DNA of 64,000 nt, taken from the NCBI RefSeq assembly GCF_907164915.1, contig NC_061864.1, positions 19,876,484 to 19,940,483 of the forward strand, in the 5' to 3' direction. The DNA comes from Impatiens glandulifera. Its lineage: Eukaryota; Streptophyta; Magnoliopsida; Ericales; Balsaminaceae. This document shows, in pieces, positions 47,746 through 58,161 of the stretch (its first letter is position 1; every line of letters begins with the position of its first letter). A program made the position numbers and the translations under genes. The notes beneath the pieces are model-generated. The model searched no databases. It was not told the origin of the DNA and saw only the letters and a list, made by a program, of their open reading frames with translations.

Positions 47746-48015
47746 ATGTTATCAAGCAATTATAAATTATTTACTTTTTAATATAAAAATGTAATACAAT
47801 TTAATTAGCAATTATAAAACTAATACATATATATGTTATGTTTAATGTTTCAAATTATTAAAAAGATAAAATATATTTAATTTTTCCAACAATACAAATT
47901 TAGAATAATTTATTTAATTTTTCCCACATTACAAATTTAAAATAATTTATTTAATTTTTTATATTCATTTTATTATTATATAAAAACTCAATTGGAGAAA
48001 AACAGTCAAAACACT
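47551..48015. promoter_or_regulatory. Upstream region of TolB-like copy 1
   Basis: AT-rich 5' flank with a (TA)n run at 47706-47741. No specific regulatory motif can be supported. Confidence 0.35.
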
Positions 48016-48275
48016 CTTTCGGGTCTTGAAACCAATCTTTCAGTTCCCGAAACCACCCTCTAGGGTCCCGAAACCACCCTTTCGGATCCCGAAACAACTC
48101 TTTAGGGTCCCGAAATCTGCATTTCTTGATCCAGAAACCATACTTTCGGGTCCCAAAACGACCCTCTTGGGTCCCGAAACCATCATTTTTTGGTCCAGAA
48201 ACCATAATTTCGGGTTCCGAAACCACCCTTTTGGGTCCCAAAACGACCATTTTGGGTCTCGAAATCTATATTTTT
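48016..48275 (+). repeat. 21-bp minisatellite, ~12 copies
   Basis: The unit TTCGGGTCCCGAAACCACCCT and variants repeat about twelve times. The core TTCGGGTCCCGAA is a near palindrome. Because the period is exactly seven codons, frames stay open on both strands: plus strand FRVPKPP-like repeats, minus strand FGTQEGR/FGTRKYG-like repeats. No splice sites, start context or flanking coding sequence support a gene, so I treat it as a minisatellite between two TolB-like genes. Confidence 0.85.
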
Positions 48276-50824
48276 TATACTAACAATCGGGTACCTTTCG
48301 GGTTCAATAGCAGTGGTGGATTTGTTCAGGTTCAGTGTTTTATCTAGTGCTAATTTCTTGAAAGTTCAAACAGTTCATCATCATACAAAAATGAAGCACT
48401 AATGCAGCTGAATAACGAACTGAAATAAATCTCTAAACCCTAAATAACTAAATTTGTATAAACTAAAAACTAAATAACCAGATTGGTAAAAACGATACCA
48501 TAGGGTTTCGTCGGGGAGGTTTCAGGGAGAAATAAATGACGCCGGAGAGGTTTCAGGGAGAGACGCCGAAGAAGTTTCAGATAGAGAAATAAATGAAGCC
48601 AAAAATAAATGAAGTCAAACATAAATGAAACCGGATTGGTGAATTTTTTTTTATTATCCAGTGGCAGGCCAACTAGAATTGTAAGACAAAACAATCAAAA
48701 CAATTTTCTTTCATTTGAAAATTAACATTAAAATTTTCAATAAAATTCAACGAGAATGAAATAGGGTCAAGGCTTTCATGGTCATTTTAATTTATTTATA
48801 GTTTTAACTCTTTTTAACTCATTTTTCAAGAATTATTTTTAAATTTTCAGTTTCTTAATTTGACTGTTTTTTATCTTAATTTGATTTCTTATTAAATTAA
48901 AAATATAGATAATTTAACTAGGTTTTTGCTTAACAATTATTAATTGATATTTTACTAAAAATGATAAGATGTTTTATAATAAAATTTCAAGAATTACATT
49001 AATATTTTAACCAAACATAATAATCAATTAGAAAATACCAAAATATCTCAATCAAAAGATTAATCTATTAAAAATATGATGTTTTCTTTTCTTATTGATG
49101 TTTTAAACTACTAATTATCTATCTATATATATATTTATCAAAATAAAAATAATTTATAAATTTAACAAGTATATTTTAAATAATTTCAAATATTTATTAT
49201 GTTACTTTATAATATTATGTAAATGTTTTTTATCATAAAATATTATGGTATTATTGTTAATAATAATACTAATTAATGTTATTTTTTAGTAAAAAGTCAA
49301 ATAGATTATTGTTTTAAAAAATATTATTGAATAAAAACTAAAAATAACAATTAAAATTGAGGGATAGAGAGTAGAGACCCATAATTTATTGATGTAGCTC
49401 AAACAAAAAGAAGAATATATTTTTATTATTAATATATATAATTAGATACAAAATATTTTAAGAGATGATTTTGAATTGAAATAAAATTTTAAAAGAAAAC
49501 TATACATTATAAAAATAATAATAATAACTAGCTAATCATTCAATCATATTATTTAAATTATTAATTAGAATTATATTAACTAATCATGGAATTAATAAAC
49601 ATGTTCATATATTTAATTATTAAAATAATATTATCCATCTGCATTGCTCATTCAAAGTTTCATCAATATATAAATATTAAATTTAGATCTTATAAAAAAA
49701 ATCTCACAAAGTCAGATATCTATTTAATTAGAATAATCAGAATGATATTTATTTTATTTACTAATCTAATAAAGAATGTTTATATATATTATATTTATTT
49801 ATGAGATCTCATCATGTTGATCAAATATCCATTGATTATTTTCACATAAACTAATTATCATAAAGTAAAACTATTTCAGTACGCATCTCCTCTCACAAAA
49901 CCTTATGAAGAGAATGTTAGGTACACCAAAATTTAATTTCACTAGAAAATTGAAAATTAATTTATGAACATATTTCTACTTATGTTTATGATTGGTGTGA
50001 ATAATATTTTTTTTTTTATACAAATACCTTTAGCTTTTTAATTTTTAATTCTTAATAATACATTTTTTTTATTTTTTTTTTTAAACATACAAGTTTTTGT
50101 TCAATTAATACATAATAGTACTTTATTGAAATAATTCTAATACTATTTAAGAGGAATTAGACAAATAAATTTGAATGAGAAAAAAAAGGTAAGAAGATGT
50201 GTTATTATTTAAAAAAATATATAAAAAAAAAGTCAATAGCTGAATATTCACTCAAGTTTTAAAAATTGGAATGATTAATTAAAAAAAAATATAAAAAAAC
50301 GATGATGCATATAAATATTGAATTTGCAATCTATATATTCTGTATTGTGTTAAACTCTAACTAATTTAATTATCTATTTAACTTTTATATTTTAAATGTA
50401 ACTAGATATATTTTAGTGAGAAATGAAAATGAGAAATAATTTTGAAAATGAAATGATGAAAAAATGATGTTGTGTAATTTGATTATCTGAAAAAAAAAAA
50501 AAACTTTCTTCTCTTTTTTTCTCACACTTTTTCGTTTTTTCAACCCTACGCGTGTCATGTCATTCATACTCTTAATGGCGCAATATGATTCGCTGAAAAA
50601 ATAACAATTTTTCTCTTCCTTTTCTCTTCTCACTCTTTATCATTTTTCCAACAAGTGATTTAGTAACATATTATTCATTTTTTCATTCCCTCTCCCAAAT
50701 TTTACTCTCACTCCTCATTTTAATATACAATAAATTGAAAAAAAAAAAGTTTAACTATCTATATTATTTTAAATAATAAGAATTGCATTGAGAATCTTTT
50801 GGGAAGTGTCACACTACTCTTCAC
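48276..50824. other. Intergenic DNA, no gene seen
   Basis: AT-rich spacer. At 48490-48590 there is a small local duplication (GAGGTTTCAGGGAGA, twice). Short frames at 49586-49804 and 50385-50633 are low-complexity. Confidence 0.45.
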
Positions 50825-50839
50825 ATATCACTTAGGGTT

Positions 50840-51239
50840 CAAGTGCGGTTTTGGAGCAGTGGTGTATAACATTTGGCAAGAACGAAATGCAAGGGTATAT
50901 GAAAGAACCCGCAGGAGCGTTGACGAGTTATGGAAATATATTGTATCGGATTGCAACGCCCTCGCGAGAACATGGAGAGGAATTCCAAACACGGAGCAGA
51001 ACTGGAATATCTGCAGGAACTGGAGTTTACCGTTTTTTAAACTCACTAGAATTGAAAGCATTGTAAACAGATAATTCATTTACGTTTTTAGCTTTTTAGC
51101 TTTATTCAGAATGTTACGACTTCAAAATAATCTCTTAAACTCGTGGTTTTTTTTCAGTTTTTGAGAATTTTTAATGAAATGACCGCTAAGTCGTTTTTCA
51201 AAAAAAAAAATAAAAAAAATAAATAAATAAATAAATAAA
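50840..51239 (+). mobile_element. 5'-truncated LINE (non-LTR retrotransposon) 3' end
   Basis: A short frame (to TAA at 51072) reads GAVVYNIWQERNARVYERTR, then SVDELWKYIVSDCNALARTW and NWNICRNWSLP. This is the kind of tail that follows the zinc-finger region in plant LINE reverse-transcriptase polyproteins. It is followed by about 120 bp of untranslated sequence and an A-rich tail (AAAAAAAAAATAAAAAAAAT, then (AAAT)n) ending at 51239. Target duplications flank it: ATATCACTTAGGGTT (50825-50839) and ATATCACTCAGGGTT (51240-51254), 14/15 identical. This is target-primed reverse transcription with early stop, so the copy was dead on arrival. Confidence 0.85.
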
Positions 51240-51254
51240 ATATCACTCAGGGTT

Positions 51255-51782
51255 GACTTTTCCGGATAGTTTCCAATTCCATGGCCCTTCACATATGTTT
51301 AACTTTATATATGAACATTATCCTTTAAATTTGAGAACAAATAGATACAAATTTGAACTATAGTAACATGATGAGATCATTTAGAAACTTCTAGCTTCAA
51401 TTATTTCAAAAGTTTATTGTTTATGTTACACTCGTGATTAATTTTACCATTAACTCTAAAACTGGAAATGGAAAAACCAAACACCAAGAAGAACTAATCT
51501 AAGCGTACGTGCTTGCTATTGTTTTGGGAAGAATTAATTAGTCTCACATGTGACACAACTCTACTCTAGTTTATGATGCTTAAAAAGATATATAATTTGA
51601 AAAGTAATTAAGTAAAATATTATATATATATACAATGATCAAATTACTTTTAAATGTAATACTCTCACATCAACTTGAAATTAATCTTAACTACTATTGT
51701 CTAGCTTTTGGAGCAATATATATAAAGTATATTACTATAAAAGTTAGTTAAACATAGTCATACAAATGGTACATTTTTTCAT
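51255..51782. other. Downstream flank of TolB-like copy 2
   Basis: AT-rich spacer between the LINE fragment and the TolB-like stop codon. Nothing else was recognised. Confidence 0.45.
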
Positions 51783-53906
51783 TTAACTACATTGAATCCT
51801 CTTAGTTGTGATAGTATTTGTGAGCCAATGACTATCATCAAACAAGCATCTTGACCCGTCATCATGTGGTTCAACATCGACCGGTTTCATGAAAATGGGA
51901 CCCCATGTAGGTGTACCATCTTCATAAGAGTTATGAGTTAGCCTCTCAAGCCCATAACCATCTAGCCCTATACTAAAAATATCACCATAAGGTTGGAACT
52001 GGTTAGGATTAGCTATTGGTTCGGCCGAGACACCCGAATAATCCGAAGTGAATACAATCCTCTTTCCATCAGGACTAAACCACGGGTGATTGGTTCGACC
52101 TCCAACCCCACTCTGAACCAGCTTCCGAAGCCCGGTCCCATTCGGATGAACCAGAAACAACTCGAAGCTCCCAGAACCCGGGTTTTCCCTATCCGATGCA
52201 AACGCAATCCATTCTCCATCCGGAGACCAATTACACATAGTGTCACTCCATGGACCCTCCGTTAGCCTATGAATCCCACCGGATTCCCCATCTATGGAGT
52301 CCATTATGTACAAGTTCTTTTTGCCCGATCGACCCGAACGGAAAACCACCCATTTCCCGTCGGGTGAAACCGCAGGAAACGCATTGTTTTCCCCACCTCG
52401 GGTCAAGAATTTCATCTTCAAATCGGGATCGTTGATGTTGATTGAAACTATGTCTACTTTAGTATCCTCTGACTTGAATGTCGGTCCAACACTTGTGTAG
52501 ACAAGACCGTCGATTTTCGGATGCCAAGCCGTGGAGAAGGTGTTTCTGGATGATATCAGGCGCAAACCCGACCCGTCAGTGTTCACTACATACAAACCGG
52601 GTAATTTTATGTACGCAATCTTGTCCCCATTCGGGGAGAACGATGGAAAGTAACCATCAAGTCTAAAGAGGGAGATTTCGGGTAACGGGCTTAGAATATT
52701 TTCCAATATCAATCGTTTGCCTCCACCGCGACATTTATGGTACCCGACCCGAGTTGAATCGGGAGATATAAACGGGTTATAGTGATGCTTCCGTGGCGAA
52801 ACGGGTCGGGTCAATTCCAAGAATTCATTTGTCTCCAAGTTGAAAAGCTCTATATGTCGATAATCCGAATCGACCCGTCTGGTTGCTACCGCAATGAAAC
52901 TCTTATCGGTTATCGATGCCGCGGGTGTGAAAGCATGGAGACCCGGAGGTGTAACCCGCCGAGTTCGCACCGAGTCAACTCCAAACCGCCCGTTTTCAGG
53001 TAAACTCGCCGTGTAAACGCTCCACCACCCGTCATCGCTTTCCCGGTGAAAATAGAGAGTGAATTCATCAACCCAACACGGCCAACCGCCATGCTCAACT
53101 ATCTTGACTCGTTCGGATCCATCACGAGTCTTGAAAACATAAATATCGGTTTTCAACTCGTGTATTTCTCCTCCCCAAACTCTCTCCCCGGAAGAAGCGA
53201 CCGCAGTCCAAATCCCCGACGGAGAAACCGCCGGACTGAAATCGGCCACCCCGACCGGAGTCAATCTCCTGGTTGACTTAGTTCTGATGTGAGTCGAGTA
53301 CACAGCGGTCCAACTCGCCCGAGCCACCCCCGAGTTCTCATGAGTCGAAACGTAAACCAAGTATTCCCCAACTAAATTAGGCCTATCCTTAAGGGAAACT
53401 CGACCACCGGATTCATGAATACCCACCACAGGAATCTGAACCCGGTTAGGGATCTGCAAGGCCGATCTTCTTCTATCGGAACCGGCGCCGGCGCCGGAGA
53501 AAACAGAATCTAAATAGATAGCCGACGACCCGTTTCTTTCTGTCACGTACATGAGGTTTATGGTATGATTAGGGAAGAGGGAGGATGAAGTGGTTGATGG
53601 GAAATGGCCGTTGAAGTTGACGGAGTTACCGTCGGTAAGTTTGAACTCGTCGGAGACGGCGACGGTGGGAAGGAGCGGTTTGACGGGGAGGGTGTAGATA
53701 TCAAAGGCGTAGCCTGATCTTTCTAAGGTTGAAAAAACGATGGTGGTACGGCGGTTGGTGTTTTCTTTACCGGCAATCGCAAATGTATGGAGTAGTAAAT
53801 TTAAGAAGAGAGAGAGTATGATAGCCATTTTAGGGCTAATTTTAATTCCACTAGAGTTTTTAAGACTTGTTTGGAGTTTATTGAATAAATTGTTACTCAT
53901 TATCAA
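51783..53906 (-). CDS. TolB-like beta-propeller protein (DPP6 N-terminal-like), copy 2
   Basis: Intronless frame of 707 codons from the first ATG. An ATG at 53828 (MAIILSLFLNLLLHTFAIAG) matches copy 1 and starts a normal signal peptide, so the protein is probably 681 residues. Blades and motifs are in the same order as in copy 1: DFSPAVSPSGIWTAVASSGE, FPSFSPNGDKIAYIKLPGLY, FPAVSPDGKWVVFRSGRSGK, CNWSPDGEWIAFASDREN, HPWFSPDGKRIVFTSDYSG and a C-terminal CLFDDSHWL. It differs from copy 1 by a Gly/Ala-rich insertion near FSGAGAGSD and a short C-terminal extension. It lies head-to-tail with copy 1 about 4.2 kb away. High similarity, including at third positions, suggests a fairly recent duplication. 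Confidence 0.9.
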   Translation of the reverse strand: MIMSNNLFNKLQTSLKNSSGIKISPKMAIILSLFLNLLLHTFAIAGKENTNRRTTIVFSTLERSGYAFDIYTLPVKPLLPTVAVSDEFKLTDGNSVNFNGHFPSTTSSSLFPNHTINLMYVTERNGSSAIYLDSVFSGAGAGSDRRRSALQIPNRVQIPVVGIHESGGRVSLKDRPNLVGEYLVYVSTHENSGVARASWTAVYSTHIRTKSTRRLTPVGVADFSPAVSPSGIWTAVASSGERVWGGEIHELKTDIYVFKTRDGSERVKIVEHGGWPCWVDEFTLYFHRESDDGWWSVYTASLPENGRFGVDSVRTRRVTPPGLHAFTPAASITDKSFIAVATRRVDSDYRHIELFNLETNEFLELTRPVSPRKHHYNPFISPDSTRVGYHKCRGGGKRLILENILSPLPEISLFRLDGYFPSFSPNGDKIAYIKLPGLYVVNTDGSGLRLISSRNTFSTAWHPKIDGLVYTSVGPTFKSEDTKVDIVSININDPDLKMKFLTRGGENNAFPAVSPDGKWVVFRSGRSGKKNLYIMDSIDGESGGIHRLTEGPWSDTMCNWSPDGEWIAFASDRENPGSGSFELFLVHPNGTGLRKLVQSGVGGRTNHPWFSPDGKRIVFTSDYSGVSAEPIANPNQFQPYGDIFSIGLDGYGLERLTHNSYEDGTPTWGPIFMKPVDVEPHDDGSRCLFDDSHWLTNTITTKRIQCS

Positions 53907-56688
53907 TAAGTTATGTTGTATTTTGTTATTTAAAATTTTGAATATGTTTTAGAGGTTGTGTAAGCAATGATGTAAGAATGAAAAGGATAGTGGGTACATG
54001 ACCTATTTAATAAGGAATTATTTAAATTTATCAACTAATTATTTTAAAATAATTTATTTTGGATAAGAAATTGATTATTTGACTTTTTTAAATGAATTGA
54101 TTAAATATTTTTTTTTATATATATATTATTTTGAATATTAAAATATTTGTTTTGTTTGAATTATTTGAATATGATTTAATTGTGTGATGTATTTAGATAG
54201 GGATGTTATTATTATTATTTTTAATTTAGGAATGTAATATTATCAATAAACTTAGACTTTCTTGGATTAAGTTATTGAAATAATATTTGAATTATTATAA
54301 TAATATTATTTTGTATAAACTTGAAAAATATATTTTTGGTAAAAAAATTTAAAGATAATAATATATACTAATAAATTTTAAAAATATATTATATTTTCAT
54401 AGATGTAATTGATTGATGAGAATGAGAGTATAATGATTTTGATTATGTTTTTATATATTTGAATTTAAAAATATATATATAATCTCAATATATAATTAAT
54501 TTGTTTAGTGATTAATTGTATACTTTGTCTTGATGATAATAAAATAAAAAGATGGTAAAAAGTAATTATAAGGTGATAAATTTTAAAAATAAGATATTTT
54601 TATTCTAATATATATATATTATATTATATTAGTGGTGAGGTCTCATTCTCATATGTAAATATCATCATTCATCATCCACCATTATTTATTTTTATTCTCT
54701 TCCCAATTTCTATGATTCCACTCCCTTCTCTTGTCTCCATCCTACAATTTTCTTCCTTTCAATTTTATTTTATAATATATCACATAAAAGGGTGTTGAGA
54801 AACATCATTTAGACGATTTGGAGTTCCATTTTGAGATAATTTATAAGTCTAAGACTCCTTTGTGAAAAGAATTATATGCTATTAATTTTATATGTACAAA
54901 TTGTCCAAAAAAAAATTCAAAAACCTACGTAAATGATGATTTGGTAATTGTTTTAAACAAAATACACAATAAATAGTTTATACAAATAATTTTGTAGTTG
55001 TTCCCATTTTTTTTTGGAGTTTTTCTGGTTAGCTTATTTAAATAATGGTGGGCGGTAGTTTTGAATTTTTTAGATATAAATGTGTAAAAGTATTAATATA
55101 TAATAATAATTTTATTTTTAAAAATAAAGTATTTGATTAATAAATTGAGATATGTAATTATTATGGTGTTTAATTATGGTAAAATTAAAAAAAAAAAAAA
55201 TGCATATGAACACACTCTTAATTTTGAACTCATTAGGTATTGATGGACGTTCTTAGGCTTGTTAGGGTTTATTATAGTAAGAATTTTGGTTTATCCGTAA
55301 TGTTTATGCTTCTTTGAGATAATCTATTTCTTTAATATATTATTATATATATTGCTATTATCATTATGAATAAGTCAAAGTTTTTTGAATATAATTTATT
55401 ACAGTAATTTTATCAAATTACAAGGTACCGCACTTATAAATAAATTCAAAGAATAGTTTAACTATTAAGTGGATAATATCAAGAAAAATAGAAATTAAAC
55501 GTATTAAATACAATCATCAAAATAGGGGCGGGTTGATAAGCTAACCATAGTATTTTACTTAGGTCTGGTAAAATAACTCATACAAAATCAAATATAACTT
55601 TAATCTATTTTTATCCATCAAATCATTAGTTAAAATACTAAAATACTTTTATTTTAAATTATTATTTTTTATTTTATTTATATATAAAAATATCTTTTAA
55701 GTCTTTTTACTAAAAATAATAATCACCTCCTCAAAATCATTACCTATCATTATTTTTTTCTCTCTAAATTTAAAAAAAAAAAATCTCAATCTTAACTACC
55801 TCTTAAAAAAATTGTATTTGTATTTTTTATTTAGATATGAATTATAATTCACTAAAAATAATTTGTTTAACTGAAATTAGATCTAACAAAAAAAATTCAC
55901 GTTTTCTTATACGGATAGAACAACCCAATTCTTGGGACCGAAACTAAATTTAAATATAAGAAAAATTACACAAATCATATACATAATATTGGTTTTACAC
56001 ATTAATACAGAAAAAAATAAAAATAAAAACAATTTAATATAATTAATAAAAAAGAATAAAATGAATTATTTTATTATAAAATCAAATATTAAAAAAAATA
56101 AGTATGATTACTGTAAGGAATAAAATAACAAATTAAATATTTTATCATAAAATAAAATATTTTAAAAAAAATCAACATTATTAAAAAATTATTAAAAATT
56201 AACTTGACAACGTATTAGTGCAATCAATTAGTTTCACATCTCTTCAAATAAATTAGAAGGTAAAAATATTGAATAATATTATAGTTGAAATTATTTTTTT
56301 TAAATTAAGAGGGATAAAATAATTACATTGAAAATTAAATTTTAAATATATTCCGAAAAAGAATTAAATTTATTAAGATGGGTTAATTCGATGATGAAAG
56401 TTTAATCTTGCTCAGAAGTGTATAAGAACTACAGTACTAATTGAATCTAATTTTTGAATTAAAATTAAAACTTAATTATTTATAATTTATTATTCATGAT
56501 TTATTTATTTATTTATAATTATTATACATGTTATTTTAGTATATATTAAAATTTTAAAAATCTCGTACATTTAAATAATTCCGGAATCAAAACCATACTT
56601 TATTATTTTTTTCAGTATATCTAAAAAATCAATATTTTGGATATTTTGCGGCCTCCTAAATTAAACGGCCTAGATAATTCATACATGT
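53907..56688. other. Intergenic DNA, no gene seen
   Basis: AT-rich spacer upstream of copy 2. No open frame, RNA or element terminus could be supported. Pyrimidine-rich sequence at 54670-54770 does not show further structure. Confidence 0.45.
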
Positions 56689-57563
56689 ATTTTTTATGGG
56701 AGCTGTTTTTCCCACCCCCTCCCATATTCCCACCCCCCTCCCTCACTCCTCAATCAACTCTAAAATGACTTATTTAACCCTGTCACCTTTATATATTTAC
56801 ATTTCTTATTTTATTTATTTTAGGGCACCGATGAAACGACTTATTATTAAAAATATTATGTTTGACTAATTATTAATATATAATATTATTAAGACTTATT
56901 ATTAAAAATATTATGTTTGAATAATTATTAATATATAATATTATTAAATAAAATATTATGATTATATTAATTATTAATTATTATTTAATAGATAATTTTA
57001 TTTATAAAAATATTAATAATTATTAATATTATGTTTGACTAATTATTAATATATAATATTATTAATTAAAATTAGAAATAATTATTAATATATAATATTA
57101 TTAATTAAAATTAAAAATATTATGTTTGACTAATTATTAATATATAATATTATTAATTAAAATATTATAATTAGACTAATTATTAATTATTATTTGATAA
57201 ATAATTTTTGTAAGTATTTTAATATATATATATATAATTAATATAATAAAATATTAATTATTTATATTTTATTAAATTATTATATATTTCAATATTTAAT
57301 ATATTTTAAATAATTATAATATAAAAATAATAATATTTTGTATTTTTAATTAAATAAATAAAGTTAAAAAATATTAAAAATTAATTAATTAATTATATTT
57401 AATAAAAACACTCAATAATAAAATAAAATAAAATAAATAAAATAAGAAATGTGTAAATATATAAAGGTGGTAGGGATAAATAAGTCATTTTAAAATTAAT
57501 TAAGGAGTTAAGCGGAGGGTGGGAATATGGGAGTGGGTGGGAAAAGCAATTTGCATTTTTTAT
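56689..57563. mobile_element. Mutator-type MITE with perfect 9-bp target duplication
   Basis: The element proper is 56698-57554 (857 bp). The left end GGGAGCTGTTTTTCCCACCC and the reverse complement of the right end GCAAATTGCTTTTCCCACCC start TIRs of about 130 bp. These share CTCCCATATTCCCACCC, TAAAATGACTTATTTA and CACCTTTATATATTTACA. The flanking repeats ATTTTTTAT (56689-56697 and 57555-57563) are identical and 9 bp long, as for the Mutator superfamily. The interior is A/T only, with several tandem copies of TATTATGTTTGACTAATTAT. It lies about 600 bp upstream of TolB-like copy 3. Confidence 0.85.
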
Positions 57564-58161
57564 AATAATACATTCAAAAATATTATAAAATTAATAGTCT
57601 TTAATCACAATAAAACCAACCTAAGAGTAATCAAACAAACAAATAAAAATAATAAATTGTCCATAAGGACAATAAAATTCAATCTTATAAATTTTTGCAT
57701 CAAATCTCAAATAAAGCTGATTAAATGACAGTAATATTGTTAAAGGTTTTACCAAAAATAATAATAAAGATATATTTTTATTGTATTAAACCCGGTTACA
57801 TGTCAATGATTTTAATTTATATTTCCCATTAATAATAGTCATAGTCATGCTACACAAAGTCCAAATAAGAGGACACCTCACCCTCTTTATACTTTCATAA
57901 TTGTTTTCTGCCCATAACTCTATTAGTCTCTTTTCCAATACCCACTAAAGATTTCCGGATGCTACACACCTTGGCATATCTCAATAATTGAGGAAAATCT
58001 GATATGAAGATTTGATTTAGATATATAAAAAAAACTAGTCAACTTTAAACCACTAAAAAAAGAAAGAACGTCATTGCTTACCTCAAAACTTTTGGTTACA
58101 CTCCTTGCAAACAAAAAAACATATCAAATGGACTGAATTCAACTAAACCCCCTTACTCAAA
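57564..58161 (+). promoter_or_regulatory. Upstream region of TolB-like copy 3
   Basis: TATA-like sequences occur at 58021-58028 (ATATATAAA) and 57884-57892 (TTTATACTT). AGTCAA at 58037-58042 is the reverse complement of a TTGACT W-box core. A leader rich in CAAAC/AAACC precedes an ATG in good context (CAAAATGGCC). The start site of transcription is not determined. Confidence 0.3.

Noticed and set aside
48026..48347. Pro/Lys-rich repeat protein on the plus strand and Gly/Phe-rich one on the minus strand
   Set aside because: Both are products of the 21-bp minisatellite and lack start context, splice sites or flanking coding sequence.
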